A stretch of DNA of 64,000 bases from JACVRW01 sp963808775 (GCA_963808775.1 CAWEGR010000005.1:372001-436000), one strand, 5' to 3'. Shown: positions 24,400 through 32,943, counted from the stretch's first letter. The notes: generated by a model not told the origin, from the letters alone. Numbers and translations: made by a program.

Positions 24400-25338
24400 A
24401 TGGCGATGGCGACGGACGCTCTCCCTGCGCTCGACGTGCACCAGCACCTGTGGCCCGAGACGGTCCTGCGGGTGCTGGAGGCGCGCCGCAGCGCTCCGCG
24501 GGCGCTCTGGCGAGACGATGGCCGCTGGGAGGTGCGACTCGAGGCGGAGCCAGCCTTCGAGATCGACCCGGCTGACCACGATCCGCCCGAGCGCGCGCGA
24601 GCGCTGAGCGAGCAGGGCTTCGACAGCGCGCTCGTCTCGCTCTCGTGCCCTGTCGCGACGGAGTCCCTCCTCACTGCCGTCGCGGCTTGGAACGAGTCCG
24701 GGGAAGCGCTCCCGGGCGGGCTCGGCTGGTGGGCGGCGCTTCCGAGCGCGCCCGGCATGGACCGGCTCGAGCTCGTCCGGGAGGCGCTCGCCGCCGGCGC
24801 GGCGGGGGTCTGCCTGCCCGCCACCGAGCTCGCCCTGCCCTCGCCGGCCGCGGCGACGCTCGACGTGCTCGAGCTGACGGAGAGCGAGGGCCTCGCGGTG
24901 TTCGTCCATCCCGGCCCGGCGCGCCCGCAGGGCCGGGCGCCCGCCTGGTGGGCGCCGGCCACCGACTACGTCGCACAGCAGCACGCGGCCTGGCACACGT
25001 GGATGGCGACGGTGCGGCCGCTCTTCCCGCGCCTGCGCGCGATCTTCGCGCTGCTCGCGGGCCTCGCGCCGCTCCACGTCGAGCGTGGCGCGGCGCGCGG
25101 CGGGCCCGCGGTGCTCGACGACCCGCTCACCTTCTACGACACCTCCTCCTACGGGCCGCGGGCGGTGCGCGCGCTGGCCTCCGCCGTCGGCTTCGGGCAG
25201 CTCGTGCACGGCAGCGACCATCCCGTTCTGGAGGGCGGGCGGGATCCGGTGGCGGAGGCGTTCGGTCCCGGCGTCGCCGAGATCGTCAGGCGCGAGAATC
25301 CCGCCCGCGCGCTCGGGCTCGCATGGACGCCGGCATAG
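24400..25338 (+). CDS. Amidohydrolase-superfamily (ACMSD-like) enzyme
   Basis: 312 residues. LDVHQHLWP supplies the HxH pair of the metal site, FVHPGPARPQG the third His, and LVHGSDHPVLEG the catalytic Asp, in the order expected for amidohydrolase family 2 (decarboxylases or hydrolases of small carboxylates). The substrate is not evident. It has its own AT-rich promoter and overlaps the following cupin gene by 16 bases, so the two are translationally linked. ATG at 24400, or six bases later. Confidence 0.82.
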   Translation: MAMATDALPALDVHQHLWPETVLRVLEARRSAPRALWRDDGRWEVRLEAEPAFEIDPADHDPPERARALSEQGFDSALVSLSCPVATESLLTAVAAWNESGEALPGGLGWWAALPSAPGMDRLELVREALAAGAAGVCLPATELALPSPAAATLDVLELTESEGLAVFVHPGPARPQGRAPAWWAPATDYVAQQHAAWHTWMATVRPLFPRLRAIFALLAGLAPLHVERGAARGGPAVLDDPLTFYDTSSYGPRAVRALASAVGFGQLVHGSDHPVLEGGRDPVAEAFGPGVAEIVRRENPARALGLAWTPA

Positions 25339-25802
25339 GCAGGCTGGCGGCGCGGGAGCTGCGCGCCGCGCTGCAGGGGTGGGCGGCGCGCAACACCGTC
25401 TGGGAGCCGCTCGTCAGGCACGACCCGCGCGAGCGGACATACGCGCTCGTCCACCGCGACGAGTCCGTCGAGCTCTACCTCGTCTGCTGGATGGAGGGCC
25501 AGGACACCGGCTTTCACGACCACGACGAGAGCGCGGCCGCGATCGCCGTCCTGCGCGGCGCGGTGGTCGAGGAGCGCCTGTCCGTCGGCAGCGCGGTGGC
25601 GGCCGAGCTCGGCGCCGGCGACTCGGTCTCGATCGCACGCGAGGCGATCCACCGCGTCCGCCACGCCGGCGGCGAGCCCGCGGTCACGCTGCACGCGTAC
25701 TCGCCGCCGCTGCAGCGGGTCGGCACCTACGAGGTGAGCGCGGAGGGCATGCTGCTGCGGCATCCGCGCCCGTCCGAGACGCCCCTCGAAGCGGCGGCCT
25801 GA
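25323..25802 (+). CDS. Cupin, cysteine dioxygenase-like
   Basis: 159 residues. TGFHDHDESAAAIAVLRGAV gives the His-x-His and following acidic residue of cupin motif 1, and VSIAREAIHRVRHAG holds the His of motif 2. VELYLVCWMEGQDTG recalls the cysteine dioxygenase family (thiol oxidation with Fe(II)). Some members act on other thiols. Co-transcribed with the amidohydrolase, so both may serve one degradative step. ATG at 25323, upstream of the amidohydrolase stop. Confidence 0.78.
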   Translation: MDAGIGRLAARELRAALQGWAARNTVWEPLVRHDPRERTYALVHRDESVELYLVCWMEGQDTGFHDHDESAAAIAVLRGAVVEERLSVGSAVAAELGAGDSVSIAREAIHRVRHAGGEPAVTLHAYSPPLQRVGTYEVSAEGMLLRHPRPSETPLEAAA

Positions 25803-25811
25803 CCCCAGCGC

Positions 25812-26699
25812 TCAGCCGGGCGCGGGCTGCGGGGTGCGTGGCCGCAGGGTCGCGTAGGCGACGCCCGCCAGCACCACGCCCACGCCCGCCAGCTGCACCG
25901 AGGACGGCGCCTCGGACAGCAGCAGCGCCGCCAGGAACACCGAGCAGACCGGCTGCAGCATCAGCAGGATCGAGGTGAGCACGGCGGGGAGGCGCGGCAG
26001 CGAGACGCTGATCAGGAGCCAGCCGAGCACCTGCGAGGAGAGGGCGAGCAGCACGAGCCAGAACTGCGCCTCGAGGTCCGGCACCCAGTCGATGTCGCCG
26101 ATCATGATCCCCGCGATGCCGGAGAAGATCGCGCCCGTCAGCGTGGCGTCGAAGAGCGGGCCGGCCGGCCGGCGGTCGTCCGAGTTCCCCTGGCGCAGGA
26201 TCAGCAGGAACAGCGCGTAGGCGATCGCGGTCAGGATGCCGTAGAGCGCGCCGAGCGCCGGGTCATCGCCGTACGCGCCCGCCCCGATCACGCCGGAGAT
26301 CAGGACCACGCCCGCGAACACGACCGGGATCGAGGCGAGCACGCGGTTCTCGGGCCGCTCGCCGAGGACCGCCCACGCGAGCAGCGCCACGAGCACCACC
26401 TGCGAGTTCGCGATCACGGTCGCGAGCCCGGCGCCCACGGACTCGATCGAGTAGTGCCAGCAGACGAGGTCGGCGGCGAAGAAGACGCCCGCGCCGAACG
26501 CCAGCATCCGGTCGCGGCGCGAGCGCGGCCCGTAGCGGCGCCGCTCGATCCAGGCGAGCAGACCGAGCAGCGGCAGGGCGTAGGCGCAGCGGAAGAACGC
26601 GGCCGTGGCCGGCGAGACCTCGGCGAGCTTGACGAGGATGCCGCTGAAGGCGATCACGAACGCGCCGAGGGCGCCGGCGAGGACTGGGCGTTCGGTCAC
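25812..26699 (-). CDS. EamA/DMT-family transporter
   Basis: About 295 residues with ten hydrophobic helices arranged as two EamA repeats (GALGAFVIAFSGILVKLAEV in the first; LGALYGILTAIAYALFLLIL opening the second). The family includes exporters of amino acids, nucleotides and other metabolites; substrate unknown. The start is GTG at 26699 (VTERPVLAGALGAF), giving a normal N-terminus. Convergent with the cupin gene and divergent from the small membrane protein gene. Confidence 0.87.
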   Translation of the reverse strand: MTERPVLAGALGAFVIAFSGILVKLAEVSPATAAFFRCAYALPLLGLLAWIERRRYGPRSRRDRMLAFGAGVFFAADLVCWHYSIESVGAGLATVIANSQVVLVALLAWAVLGERPENRVLASIPVVFAGVVLISGVIGAGAYGDDPALGALYGILTAIAYALFLLILRQGNSDDRRPAGPLFDATLTGAIFSGIAGIMIGDIDWVPDLEAQFWLVLLALSSQVLGWLLISVSLPRLPAVLTSILLMLQPVCSVFLAALLLSEAPSSVQLAGVGVVLAGVAYATLRPRTPQPAPG

Positions 26700-26725
26700 G
26701 ACCGCCGAGGCTAGAGCCGCCCGGA

Positions 26726-26731
26726 TAGGGT
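26726..26731 (+). promoter_or_regulatory. -10 box TAGGGT before a small membrane protein gene
   Basis: TAGGGT lies eight bases before the GTG at 26740: leaderless spacing. Confidence 0.4.
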
Positions 26732-26739
26732 GGTCCGCC

Positions 26740-26916
26740 GTGCAGCGCAACACCGTCCTCTGGACGCTCGTGCTCTTCTTCGGGGCGTCGCTGATGTTCG
26801 CCTACATCCGCGACGCGACCCGCGACGAGGGCACGGCGACCGCCCTCGCTGCGCAGGGAGTCGCCGGGATCCTCCTGATCGCCGTGATCGTCCTGTATGT
26901 GAAGCGCCGCGGCTGA
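26740..26916 (+). CDS. Small two-helix membrane protein
   Basis: 58 residues starting VQRNTVLWTLVLFFGASLMF, with a second helix VAGILLIAVIVLYVKRRG and a charged loop (RDATRDEGTATA) between. No known family. The coding frame is consistent (two clean hydrophobic helices, basic end), and the GTG has a TANNNT box at leaderless distance. Function unknown. Confidence 0.6.
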   Translation: MQRNTVLWTLVLFFGASLMFAYIRDATRDEGTATALAAQGVAGILLIAVIVLYVKRRG

Positions 26917-26962
26917 GCGGGCAGAATGGGGCACGGAGCCCCCCGAGCGGAGGAGGAGTGTC

Positions 26963-28540
26963 GTGCGCCAGCTCACGAGCCTGGACGCCCAGTTCTTGCG
27001 GATGGAGGACGCCCGCGTGTACGGGCACGTCGGCGGGCTCGCGGTCTACGACCCCTCGACGGCGCCGGGCGGCAGGGTCACGATCGACGACGTCTGCCGG
27101 CTCGTCGACGAGCGGCTCCACCTGCTGCCCGTGTTCCGCTGGCGGCTCGCCGAGGTGCCGCTCCACCTCGACCTGCCGTACTGGATCGAGGACCCTGACT
27201 TCCACCTCGACTTCCACATCCGCGAGTCCGCGGTCCCGCCGCCCGGCGACGACGACAAGCTCACCGAGACGGTCGCGCGCATCTTCGCCCGCCCGCTCGA
27301 CAGACGCCGGCCGCTCTGGGAGCTGTACCTGATCCAGGGCCTCGAGGGCGGGCGCATCGCCCTGCTCACCAAGATCCATCACGCGGCCGTGGACGGCGTC
27401 TCGGGCGCCGAGGTGCTGTCGATCCTGCTCGATCCCTCGCCCGAGGGCAGGGAGCTGCCGCCGCGGCCGGACCTGACCGGCGAGCGCGCCCCGGGCGAGC
27501 TCGAGATGCTCGGCCGCGGCCTGCTCGGCGTGCCGCGCCAGCCGCTGCGCGCGCTGCGCTCGCTGCCGCACACGCTGCCCAACCTCGCGGAGCTGCCGGG
27601 GGCGGGGGCGATCCCGGGCGCGCCGACGCTCGCGCGCGCCACGAGCTGGGTGCGCGGCCTCGTCGGCGCCGAGCAGGCGCCGCCGGACGTGCTCGAGGCG
27701 ACCACCGCGCGCCCGCCCCGGACGGCGTTCAACGGACCGATCTCCTCGCACCGGCGGCTCGCGATCGGCCGGCTCTCGCTCGACCGGGTCAAGGCGGTGA
27801 AGAACGCCGCGGGCGTGAGCGTCAACGACGTCGTCGTCTGCCTGTGCGCCGCGGCGCTGCGCGAGTGGCTCGGCGAGCGCGACGAGCTTCCCGACGACCC
27901 GCTCGTGGCGATGGTCCCCGTCTCGGTCCGGACGCCCGAGCAGAGCGGCACCTTCGGCAACCGCGTGTCGACGATGGTCGTGCCGATCGCGACCGACGAG
28001 CCCGACCCGGCGCGCAGGCTCGCCCGCACCCATGAGCTGCTGCGGGGTGCGAAGGAGCACCACCGGGCGCTGCCCGCCGAGCTGCTCACCGACGCCACGA
28101 GCTTCATCCCGCCGGCGGTAATGGCGCTCGCCGCGCGCACGACGATGGGCGTCCTCGGCCGCACGCGCCCGCCGCTCAACCTCGTGATCTCGAACGTGCC
28201 GGGACCGCGCGAGCCGCTCTTCTGCGCGGGCGCGCGGCTCGAGGCCCACTACCCGGTGTCGGCGATCGCGGACGGGGTCGGTCTCAACATGACGGTGATG
28301 AGCTACCGCGACCAGCTCGACTTCGGCCTCGTGGGCGACCGCGACCAGATCAGCGACCTGCGGCCGCTGATGGCCGGGCTCGGGCGGGCGCTCGACGAGC
28401 TCGAGGCGGTCGCCGGCCTCAGCCGAGAAAGCGCCGGACCGCCTGATGGGTCTCGCGCGGGCGCTCGAGCTGAGGCACGTGACCGCACGCGAGCTCGAGA
28501 TGGCGAGCGCGAGGAAGCGCCCGCTCCACGTGGCGCCTGA
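26963..28540 (+). CDS. Wax ester synthase/diacylglycerol acyltransferase (WS/DGAT)
   Basis: 525 residues. It starts with RQLTSLDAQFLRMED and carries the catalytic HHAAVDG at 139-145, plus PLNLVISNVPGPREPLF, all hallmarks of the bacterial WS/DGAT family. The enzyme joins acyl-CoA to alcohols or diacylglycerol to make storage lipid. The GTG start has an excellent ribosome site (AGGAGGAG, about 26950). The last about 40 residues (after ELEAVAGLSRE) are Arg/Gly-rich, antisense to the next gene and unlike the family, so the true stop may have been displaced by an indel. Overlap with the convergent gene is 122 bases. Confidence 0.88.
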   Translation: MRQLTSLDAQFLRMEDARVYGHVGGLAVYDPSTAPGGRVTIDDVCRLVDERLHLLPVFRWRLAEVPLHLDLPYWIEDPDFHLDFHIRESAVPPPGDDDKLTETVARIFARPLDRRRPLWELYLIQGLEGGRIALLTKIHHAAVDGVSGAEVLSILLDPSPEGRELPPRPDLTGERAPGELEMLGRGLLGVPRQPLRALRSLPHTLPNLAELPGAGAIPGAPTLARATSWVRGLVGAEQAPPDVLEATTARPPRTAFNGPISSHRRLAIGRLSLDRVKAVKNAAGVSVNDVVVCLCAAALREWLGERDELPDDPLVAMVPVSVRTPEQSGTFGNRVSTMVVPIATDEPDPARRLARTHELLRGAKEHHRALPAELLTDATSFIPPAVMALAARTTMGVLGRTRPPLNLVISNVPGPREPLFCAGARLEAHYPVSAIADGVGLNMTVMSYRDQLDFGLVGDRDQISDLRPLMAGLGRALDELEAVAGLSRESAGPPDGSRAGARAEARDRTRARDGEREEAPAPRGA

Positions 28541-29597
28541 AGCCGATCGGCACGAGCGTGTCGTAGCGGCCCCAGACGAACAGCGAGTCGCACTCGAGCT
28601 CGCCGAAGCGCGTCCAGAAGCCGCGGTCGCCGTGCGGCTCGTCGAGGTAGATGTTGCGGGCGGCCGCGTAGAACGCGGCGCGCCCGCGAGCGCTCAGGTA
28701 GGAGCGCAGGAAGTCGTCGACCCCCGCGGCCGCCCAGCCGTCCTCCGCGCCTGGGATCAGACGCCTCACGATCCCCTCGACGACCGGGCGCGGGGAGACC
28801 TGCAGCAGGCCGAGCTCGGGACGCAGCAGCTTCACGAGCGGGGCCCAGCGGCGGTCGCGCAGCCACGCGAGGGCGGGGCAGAGCAGGACGAGCCTCCCCA
28901 CGCGCTCGCTCTCGGTGAGTCCCGCCTCGATCGCGACGCGGCCGCCCATGCTGTTGCCGGCGAGGTGCGCGCGCTCGAGGCCGAGCGCGTCGAGCGCGGC
29001 GATCACCGCCCGCGCGAACCAGGGCGCGTCGTAGGGGGCGCCGATCGGCTTCGCCGACTCGCCGAAGCCGGGCAGGTCGAGCGCGATCACCCGCCAGCGG
29101 TCGGCGAGCGCGGCGACGGTGGGCAGGAACGACGCCTTCGTCCCCCCGAGCCCGTGCAGGCAGACGATCGTCTCCGGACCGGTGCCGGCGCTCAGCACCG
29201 ACAGCTCGCCGGCCCCCTCGGCGTGGATTCGGTCGAAGCTCAGCCGGCCGGGGTCCTCGTGCCCGCTCGTGGCCGCGAGCAGGCCGACTCCGAGATGCAG
29301 GCTGCCGCGCATCCCGAGCCGGCCGGAGCGGAACGCGTCCATGCCGCCGCGCACGTCCTGGGCGATGCCGGCCCAGGTGGCGGCGTCGGCGCGCAGGGTC
29401 GCGTCGGGCTCGTCCCCGCGCGCCGGGCGCAGGCGCAGCCGGCGGCGCTCGATCAGGGCGTCGTAGGCCGCCTCGCCCGCGATCTCGAGCCGGATGCGGG
29501 CGCGGCCCCCCGGGACGTCCATGACGCGGGGGTCGAAGCGCTTCGCCAGGGCCGCGAGCGGTTCCGCTGCGGTCGCGGTCGCGGGCACGCAGGACAT
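28419..29597 (-). CDS. Alpha/beta-hydrolase with an extra N-terminal domain
   Basis: 392 residues. The N-terminal about 125 residues (ARIRLEIAGEAAYDALIERR, DATLRADAATWAGIAQDVRG) resemble a small SCP2/sterol-carrier-like lipid-binding domain. The rest is an alpha/beta-hydrolase: oxyanion HGLGGTKASF, nucleophile elbow GNSMGG, Asp in WGRYDTLVP and His in CGHVPQLERP. The pairing with a lipid-binding domain and the neighbouring WS/DGAT suggest an esterase or lipase on lipid substrates. No signal peptide. Confidence 0.83.
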   Translation of the reverse strand: MSCVPATATAAEPLAALAKRFDPRVMDVPGGRARIRLEIAGEAAYDALIERRRLRLRPARGDEPDATLRADAATWAGIAQDVRGGMDAFRSGRLGMRGSLHLGVGLLAATSGHEDPGRLSFDRIHAEGAGELSVLSAGTGPETIVCLHGLGGTKASFLPTVAALADRWRVIALDLPGFGESAKPIGAPYDAPWFARAVIAALDALGLERAHLAGNSMGGRVAIEAGLTESERVGRLVLLCPALAWLRDRRWAPLVKLLRPELGLLQVSPRPVVEGIVRRLIPGAEDGWAAAGVDDFLRSYLSARGRAAFYAAARNIYLDEPHGDRGFWTRFGELECDSLFVWGRYDTLVPIGFRRHVERALPRARHLELACGHVPQLERPRETHQAVRRFLG

Positions 29598-29650
29598 CTT
29601 CGCTGGTCGGGCGGCGGAGCGGCGCCGGTTCCGCGGGAGGCGCCCACGCC

Positions 29651-30025
29651 GTGACGCGCTGGATCGTGGACGGGATGAACGTGATCGGCTCGCGGCCCGA
29701 CGGCTGGTGGCGCGACCGCGCGGGCGCCATGCGCGAGCTCGTCGCGGCGCTCGACTCGTTCGCGGAGCGCAGCGGCGAGCCGGTGACGGTCGTGCTCGAC
29801 GGGCGCGCGTTCGAGCTGCCCGCGCGCCTGATCGAGGTCCGCTTCGCGAGCCGGCGCGGCCCGAATGCGGCTGACGACGACATCGCCGAGCTGGTCCGCT
29901 CAGCCCCGGATCCCGGCGAGCTGACGGTGGTCACGAGCGACGCCGGCCTGGCCGCGCGCGTGCGCGGGAGCGGGGCGGCGGTGGTGGGCGCGGGAGGCTT
30001 CCGGCGCGAGCAGCTGGGCGGCTGA
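29651..30025 (+). CDS. NYN/YacP-like RNase domain protein
   Basis: 124 residues. RWIVDGMNVIGSRPDGWWRD gives the first Asp of the PIN-like active site, and NAADDDIAELV and VVTSDAGLAARV the other acidic residues. YacP-like NYN domains are predicted endoribonucleases. GTG start with a GGGAGG site about nine bases upstream. Divergent from the hydrolase gene. Confidence 0.83.
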   Translation: MTRWIVDGMNVIGSRPDGWWRDRAGAMRELVAALDSFAERSGEPVTVVLDGRAFELPARLIEVRFASRRGPNAADDDIAELVRSAPDPGELTVVTSDAGLAARVRGSGAAVVGAGGFRREQLGG

Positions 30026-30077
30026 GGCGCGGGCTGACCCGGCCGGGCGCCCTCCTCCGCGCCGCCGCCCCGCGAGT

Positions 30078-30116
30078 GTCCTGCCCTACCCGGACGGTGT
30101 CCGGGAAAGTCAGGAC
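30078..30116. repeat. Nested hairpin related to the element at 18543
   Basis: The inner stem CCCGGAC (30089-30095)/GTCCGGG (30099-30105) lies inside an outer stem GTCCTG (30078-30083)/CAGGAC (30111-30116). Read on the minus strand it contains GTCCTGAC and then CCGGACACCG, the same two blocks that form and follow the right arm of the hairpin at 18571-18596. It lies in the 187-base gap between the NYN gene and the pilin-like operon. Confidence 0.6.
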
Positions 30117-30198
30117 GCTTGAGCGTCGCGGGCGTGTTTTTGCGGCGCCGTTCGCTCAGTTGTTACCCGCGCGTCCCCACGCGTCTGGCGCGCCTCCG

Positions 30199-30204
30199 TA
30201 CGGT
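30199..30204 (+). promoter_or_regulatory. -10 box TACGGT, leaderless start
   Basis: TACGGT lies eight bases before the ATG of the first pilin-like gene. Confidence 0.45.
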
Positions 30205-30212
30205 CGCTTGCG

Positions 30213-30773
30213 ATGCGGCGACAGGATGGACAGGCGACGGTCGAGTGGCTCGCGGTCGTGCTGCTCGTGGCGCTCGCGCTGGCCGGGGCGCTCGCCCTCG
30301 TCCCGGGAAGCGGCGGGCGCGACCTCGGGCGCGCGATCGCGCGGTCGATCGGATGCGCGGCGCGCGGCGGGTGCGAGGAGGAGGCCCGCGCGGCGACCCC
30401 GCTTGTCGCGGCCGCCCTCCCGCGCGCGGCAACGGCGCCGCGGCGCTCGCCGGCCAGCGTGCGGCGCGCTCCGGGCGCTCGCTTCGCCGGCTCGCGCGGC
30501 GCCCCGCCGCCCATCGTCCCGCGGCCGCGCTTCCGCTTTCGCTTCCGGCTCCCGCCCGAGCGGGTGGCTCAGGCGTACCGCTTGCTGCGCGGCGCGAAGG
30601 CGATCGCCCGGCGAGCGTGGGTGGCATGCCTCGGCTGGGAGCGCTTCCAGTGGGAGCGGCGCCATCCGGAGGCATCGATCCCGGGTCACCGCATGCCGCT
30701 GGCAGATGCCGTGCGGATCGCCGAGGCGTGCCTCAACCCCGTCGGCTTCATCACCGAGGAGCATCCGCCGTGA
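30213..30773 (+). CDS. Prepilin-like (TadE/Flp type) secreted protein
   Basis: 186 residues. The N-terminus MRRQDGQATVEWLAVVLLVA has a class III prepilin site: cleavage after Gly, then QATVE with Glu at +5, followed by a long hydrophobic helix. The rest is basic and Pro/Arg-rich (PRPRFRFRFRLPP), with a possible globular end (GHRMPLADAVRIAEACLNPV). Its stop overlaps the GTG of the next gene, which has the same N-terminal signal. No pilus ATPase or prepilin peptidase lies in this window. Confidence 0.7.
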   Translation: MRRQDGQATVEWLAVVLLVALALAGALALVPGSGGRDLGRAIARSIGCAARGGCEEEARAATPLVAAALPRAATAPRRSPASVRRAPGARFAGSRGAPPPIVPRPRFRFRFRLPPERVAQAYRLLRGAKAIARRAWVACLGWERFQWERRHPEASIPGHRMPLADAVRIAEACLNPVGFITEEHPP

Positions 30774-31771
30774 GCGCCCGCCGCCCGCGCCTCCGCGACG
30801 ACAGCGGCCAGGCGAGCGTCGAGTGGACGGGCGTCGTGCTGGTGGTCGCGCTCGCGCTCGCGGGCCTGCTGGCGGCCGCACCCGCGTCCGACGGCCGCTC
30901 GTTCGGCGGCTTTCTCGCTCACCGGATCGTCTGCGCGGTGCGAGCCTGCGACGACGGCGACGCCGCGCTCGCGCGTGCCTACGGACCCGGCGGCGCGGCG
31001 CTGGTGCGCGCCCACGCGCCCAACCTGGTCTACGAGCCTGGTGAGAGACAGCTGCCCGTCGACTGGCGGCGCTGCCGTGAGCCGCGTTGCGCGGAGGCGG
31101 ACGACGATCCCGATCTCGACGCGCACCGCTCGGGCGCCGGAGCGCGCGCGACCGCGTTCACGCGCGTGCTCCGGCGCGGCGGGCGAACCTACATCCAGTA
31201 CTGGCTCTACTACCCGGACTCGAACAGCACGGTCGCCGGTTCGGACCGGATCTGGGAGTGGAGCTGGGTGGCTCCGCGCATCCGCGAGCTGCTCGAGGGC
31301 GACGACCGCTACCCGGGTTTCCACGAGGACGACTGGGAGAGCTACCACGTGCGCCTCGACCCGGACGGCAGCGCCTGGGTCCGCGCGAGCTCGCACGGGC
31401 ACTACCAGGGCTGCAAGGAGCGGAGCTGCCGGGGCCGCTGGATGGCGGAGACGGGCTGGACGCGGGTCTCGCGCGGCAGCCACGCCGGGCACATTCCCCT
31501 GCGGCGCGTCGTCGAGCGGCGCGGACGGCCCGTGACGCTGCGTGAGCTCGCCCGGCCAGGCCGCCCCGAGGCCGGCGGGCCCTACGTGCGTGCCCGCCAC
31601 GTCCCGCTGCTGCCGGGCCGCGACCTGCGCGAGCGCACGAGCACGGCCGAGGGGCTGCGCCTGATCCCGCTCGAGACGCACGACCGGCGCGCCTACGGCC
31701 GGCGCGACCCGGGCATCGCCCCGCCCTGGGACAAGCGTGCATACGAGCAGCCCGAGAGCGGCGAGTCATGA
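30770..31771 (+). CDS. Prepilin-like protein with a Vps62-like C-terminal domain
   Basis: 333 residues. The signal is DDSGQASVEWTGVVLVVALA (class III prepilin cleavage site, Glu at +5, hydrophobic helix). The large outer part carries YIQYWLYYPDSNS, FHEDDWESYHVRLDPDG and ASSHGHYQGCKERSC, reminiscent of the Vps62/DUF946 pattern of aromatic YWxxYP, HExDWE and SxHG. Fusion of that domain to a pilin stalk is unusual. Probably surface-exposed as a minor pilin or adhesin-like tip; function unproven. The GTG start overlaps the upstream stop by four bases. Confidence 0.68.
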   Translation: MSARRPRLRDDSGQASVEWTGVVLVVALALAGLLAAAPASDGRSFGGFLAHRIVCAVRACDDGDAALARAYGPGGAALVRAHAPNLVYEPGERQLPVDWRRCREPRCAEADDDPDLDAHRSGAGARATAFTRVLRRGGRTYIQYWLYYPDSNSTVAGSDRIWEWSWVAPRIRELLEGDDRYPGFHEDDWESYHVRLDPDGSAWVRASSHGHYQGCKERSCRGRWMAETGWTRVSRGSHAGHIPLRRVVERRGRPVTLRELARPGRPEAGGPYVRARHVPLLPGRDLRERTSTAEGLRLIPLETHDRRAYGRRDPGIAPPWDKRAYEQPESGES

Positions 31772-31790
31772 GCATGCGGGCGCCCCGCGT

Positions 31791-31819
31791 GGGTATCTGC
31801 GCACCGTGCGCAAGTACCC
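31791..31819. promoter_or_regulatory. 29-base palindromic operator candidate
   Basis: Centred on 31805: TGCGCAC-C-GTGCGCA is perfect, and the outer GGGTA/TACCC arms also pair, with only two mismatched positions per arm. It ends 24 bases before the patatin GTG. The size and symmetry fit a TetR-family dimer site. No regulator gene is adjacent. Confidence 0.6.
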
Positions 31820-31843
31820 TTGGAGGGTCATGGTGGCCGCGTC

Positions 31844-32908
31844 GTGAAGGTCGGCCTGGTGCTCGGAGCGGGCGGGGTGCTCGGTGGCGCCTGGCTCACC
31901 GGGGCGCTGAACGCGCTCGCCGCGCGGACGCGCTGGGATCCGGGCAGCGCCGACCAGATCGTCGGGACGTCCGCCGGCTCGATGATCGGCGCGCTCGTGG
32001 CCTCCGGGGTCCCGCCCTGGTTCATGGTGGCCCACTCGCGTGGCGAGGTCTTCGATGGCATCACCGGCCCCGACGGACGCCCGGCCGCGGACGCCGACCG
32101 CTCGGGCGGGGCGGGCTTCCGCCTGCATCTCGGCCTTCCGCAGATCGGTCCGGGTTCGCTGCGGATGGCGGCGAGGACGCTCTCGAACCCGCTGCGCCAC
32201 ACGCCGCTCCAGCTCGTCGCCGGCTGGCTGCCGGTCGGCCTCGTGTCGACCGACTCGCTCAAGGACATCGTCCGGCGTGCCGTGAACGAGCCCTGGGTCG
32301 GGCACCCGTCGTTCTGGGCGGTCGCGTGCGACTACGGCTCCGGCCGGCGGGTCCCGTTCGGGAGGCTCGGCAGCCCGAACGCCGAGCTGGCCGACGCCGT
32401 CGCCGCGTCGTGCGCCATCCCGGGCTTCTACCGGCCGGTGTCGATCGGGGGCCGGCGCTACGTCGACGGCGGCGTCTGCTCGTCGTCGAATCTCGACCTC
32501 GTGGCAGGGCGCGGTCTCGACCTCGTGATCTGTCTCAACCCCATGACGAGCCCGGCGGGCGCCGTCGGAGCCCTCGACGCTCTGCCGCTGGTCGGCCGCG
32601 GCGCCGGCCGCCGCCGGCTCGGGCAGGAGGCGACCAAGCTGCGCCGTTTCGGCACGCGGCTCGCGCTGATCGAGCCCACGCGCGAGGACCTCGAGGCCAT
32701 GGGGCGCAACTGGATGAGCGCAGCTCGGCGGCAGGAGGTGATCGAGACAGCCGAGCGCACCACGAGGGCACAGCTCGACCGACCCGAGCTCGTGGCCGCC
32801 CTCGCGGGCCTGCCAGAGGGCGAGCCGCACAAGGTCGAGCGCCCGCCGGGCCCGCCGGCGAGCTGGCCCGAGCTGCGGCCCGCCGCGCCGCGCAGGGCCG
32901 CCGCCTGA
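31844..32908 (+). CDS. Patatin-like phospholipase
   Basis: About 354 residues. LVLGAGGVLGGAWLTGAL is the glycine-rich oxyanion loop, IVGTSAGSMIGALVA the GxSxG nucleophile elbow, and YVDGGVCSS the Asp of the Ser-Asp dyad. Patatin-type enzymes release fatty acids from membrane or storage lipids. The GTG at 31844 (VKVGLVLGAGG) places the oxyanion loop at the usual distance. The acyl-CoA synthetase follows after 35 bases, so released fatty acids could be activated directly. Confidence 0.88.
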   Translation: MKVGLVLGAGGVLGGAWLTGALNALAARTRWDPGSADQIVGTSAGSMIGALVASGVPPWFMVAHSRGEVFDGITGPDGRPAADADRSGGAGFRLHLGLPQIGPGSLRMAARTLSNPLRHTPLQLVAGWLPVGLVSTDSLKDIVRRAVNEPWVGHPSFWAVACDYGSGRRVPFGRLGSPNAELADAVAASCAIPGFYRPVSIGGRRYVDGGVCSSSNLDLVAGRGLDLVICLNPMTSPAGAVGALDALPLVGRGAGRRRLGQEATKLRRFGTRLALIEPTREDLEAMGRNWMSAARRQEVIETAERTTRAQLDRPELVAALAGLPEGEPHKVERPPGPPASWPELRPAAPRRAAA

Positions 32909-32943
32909 GGCGGCGGAGCTCCCGCTTGCGGCACAATCCGATC

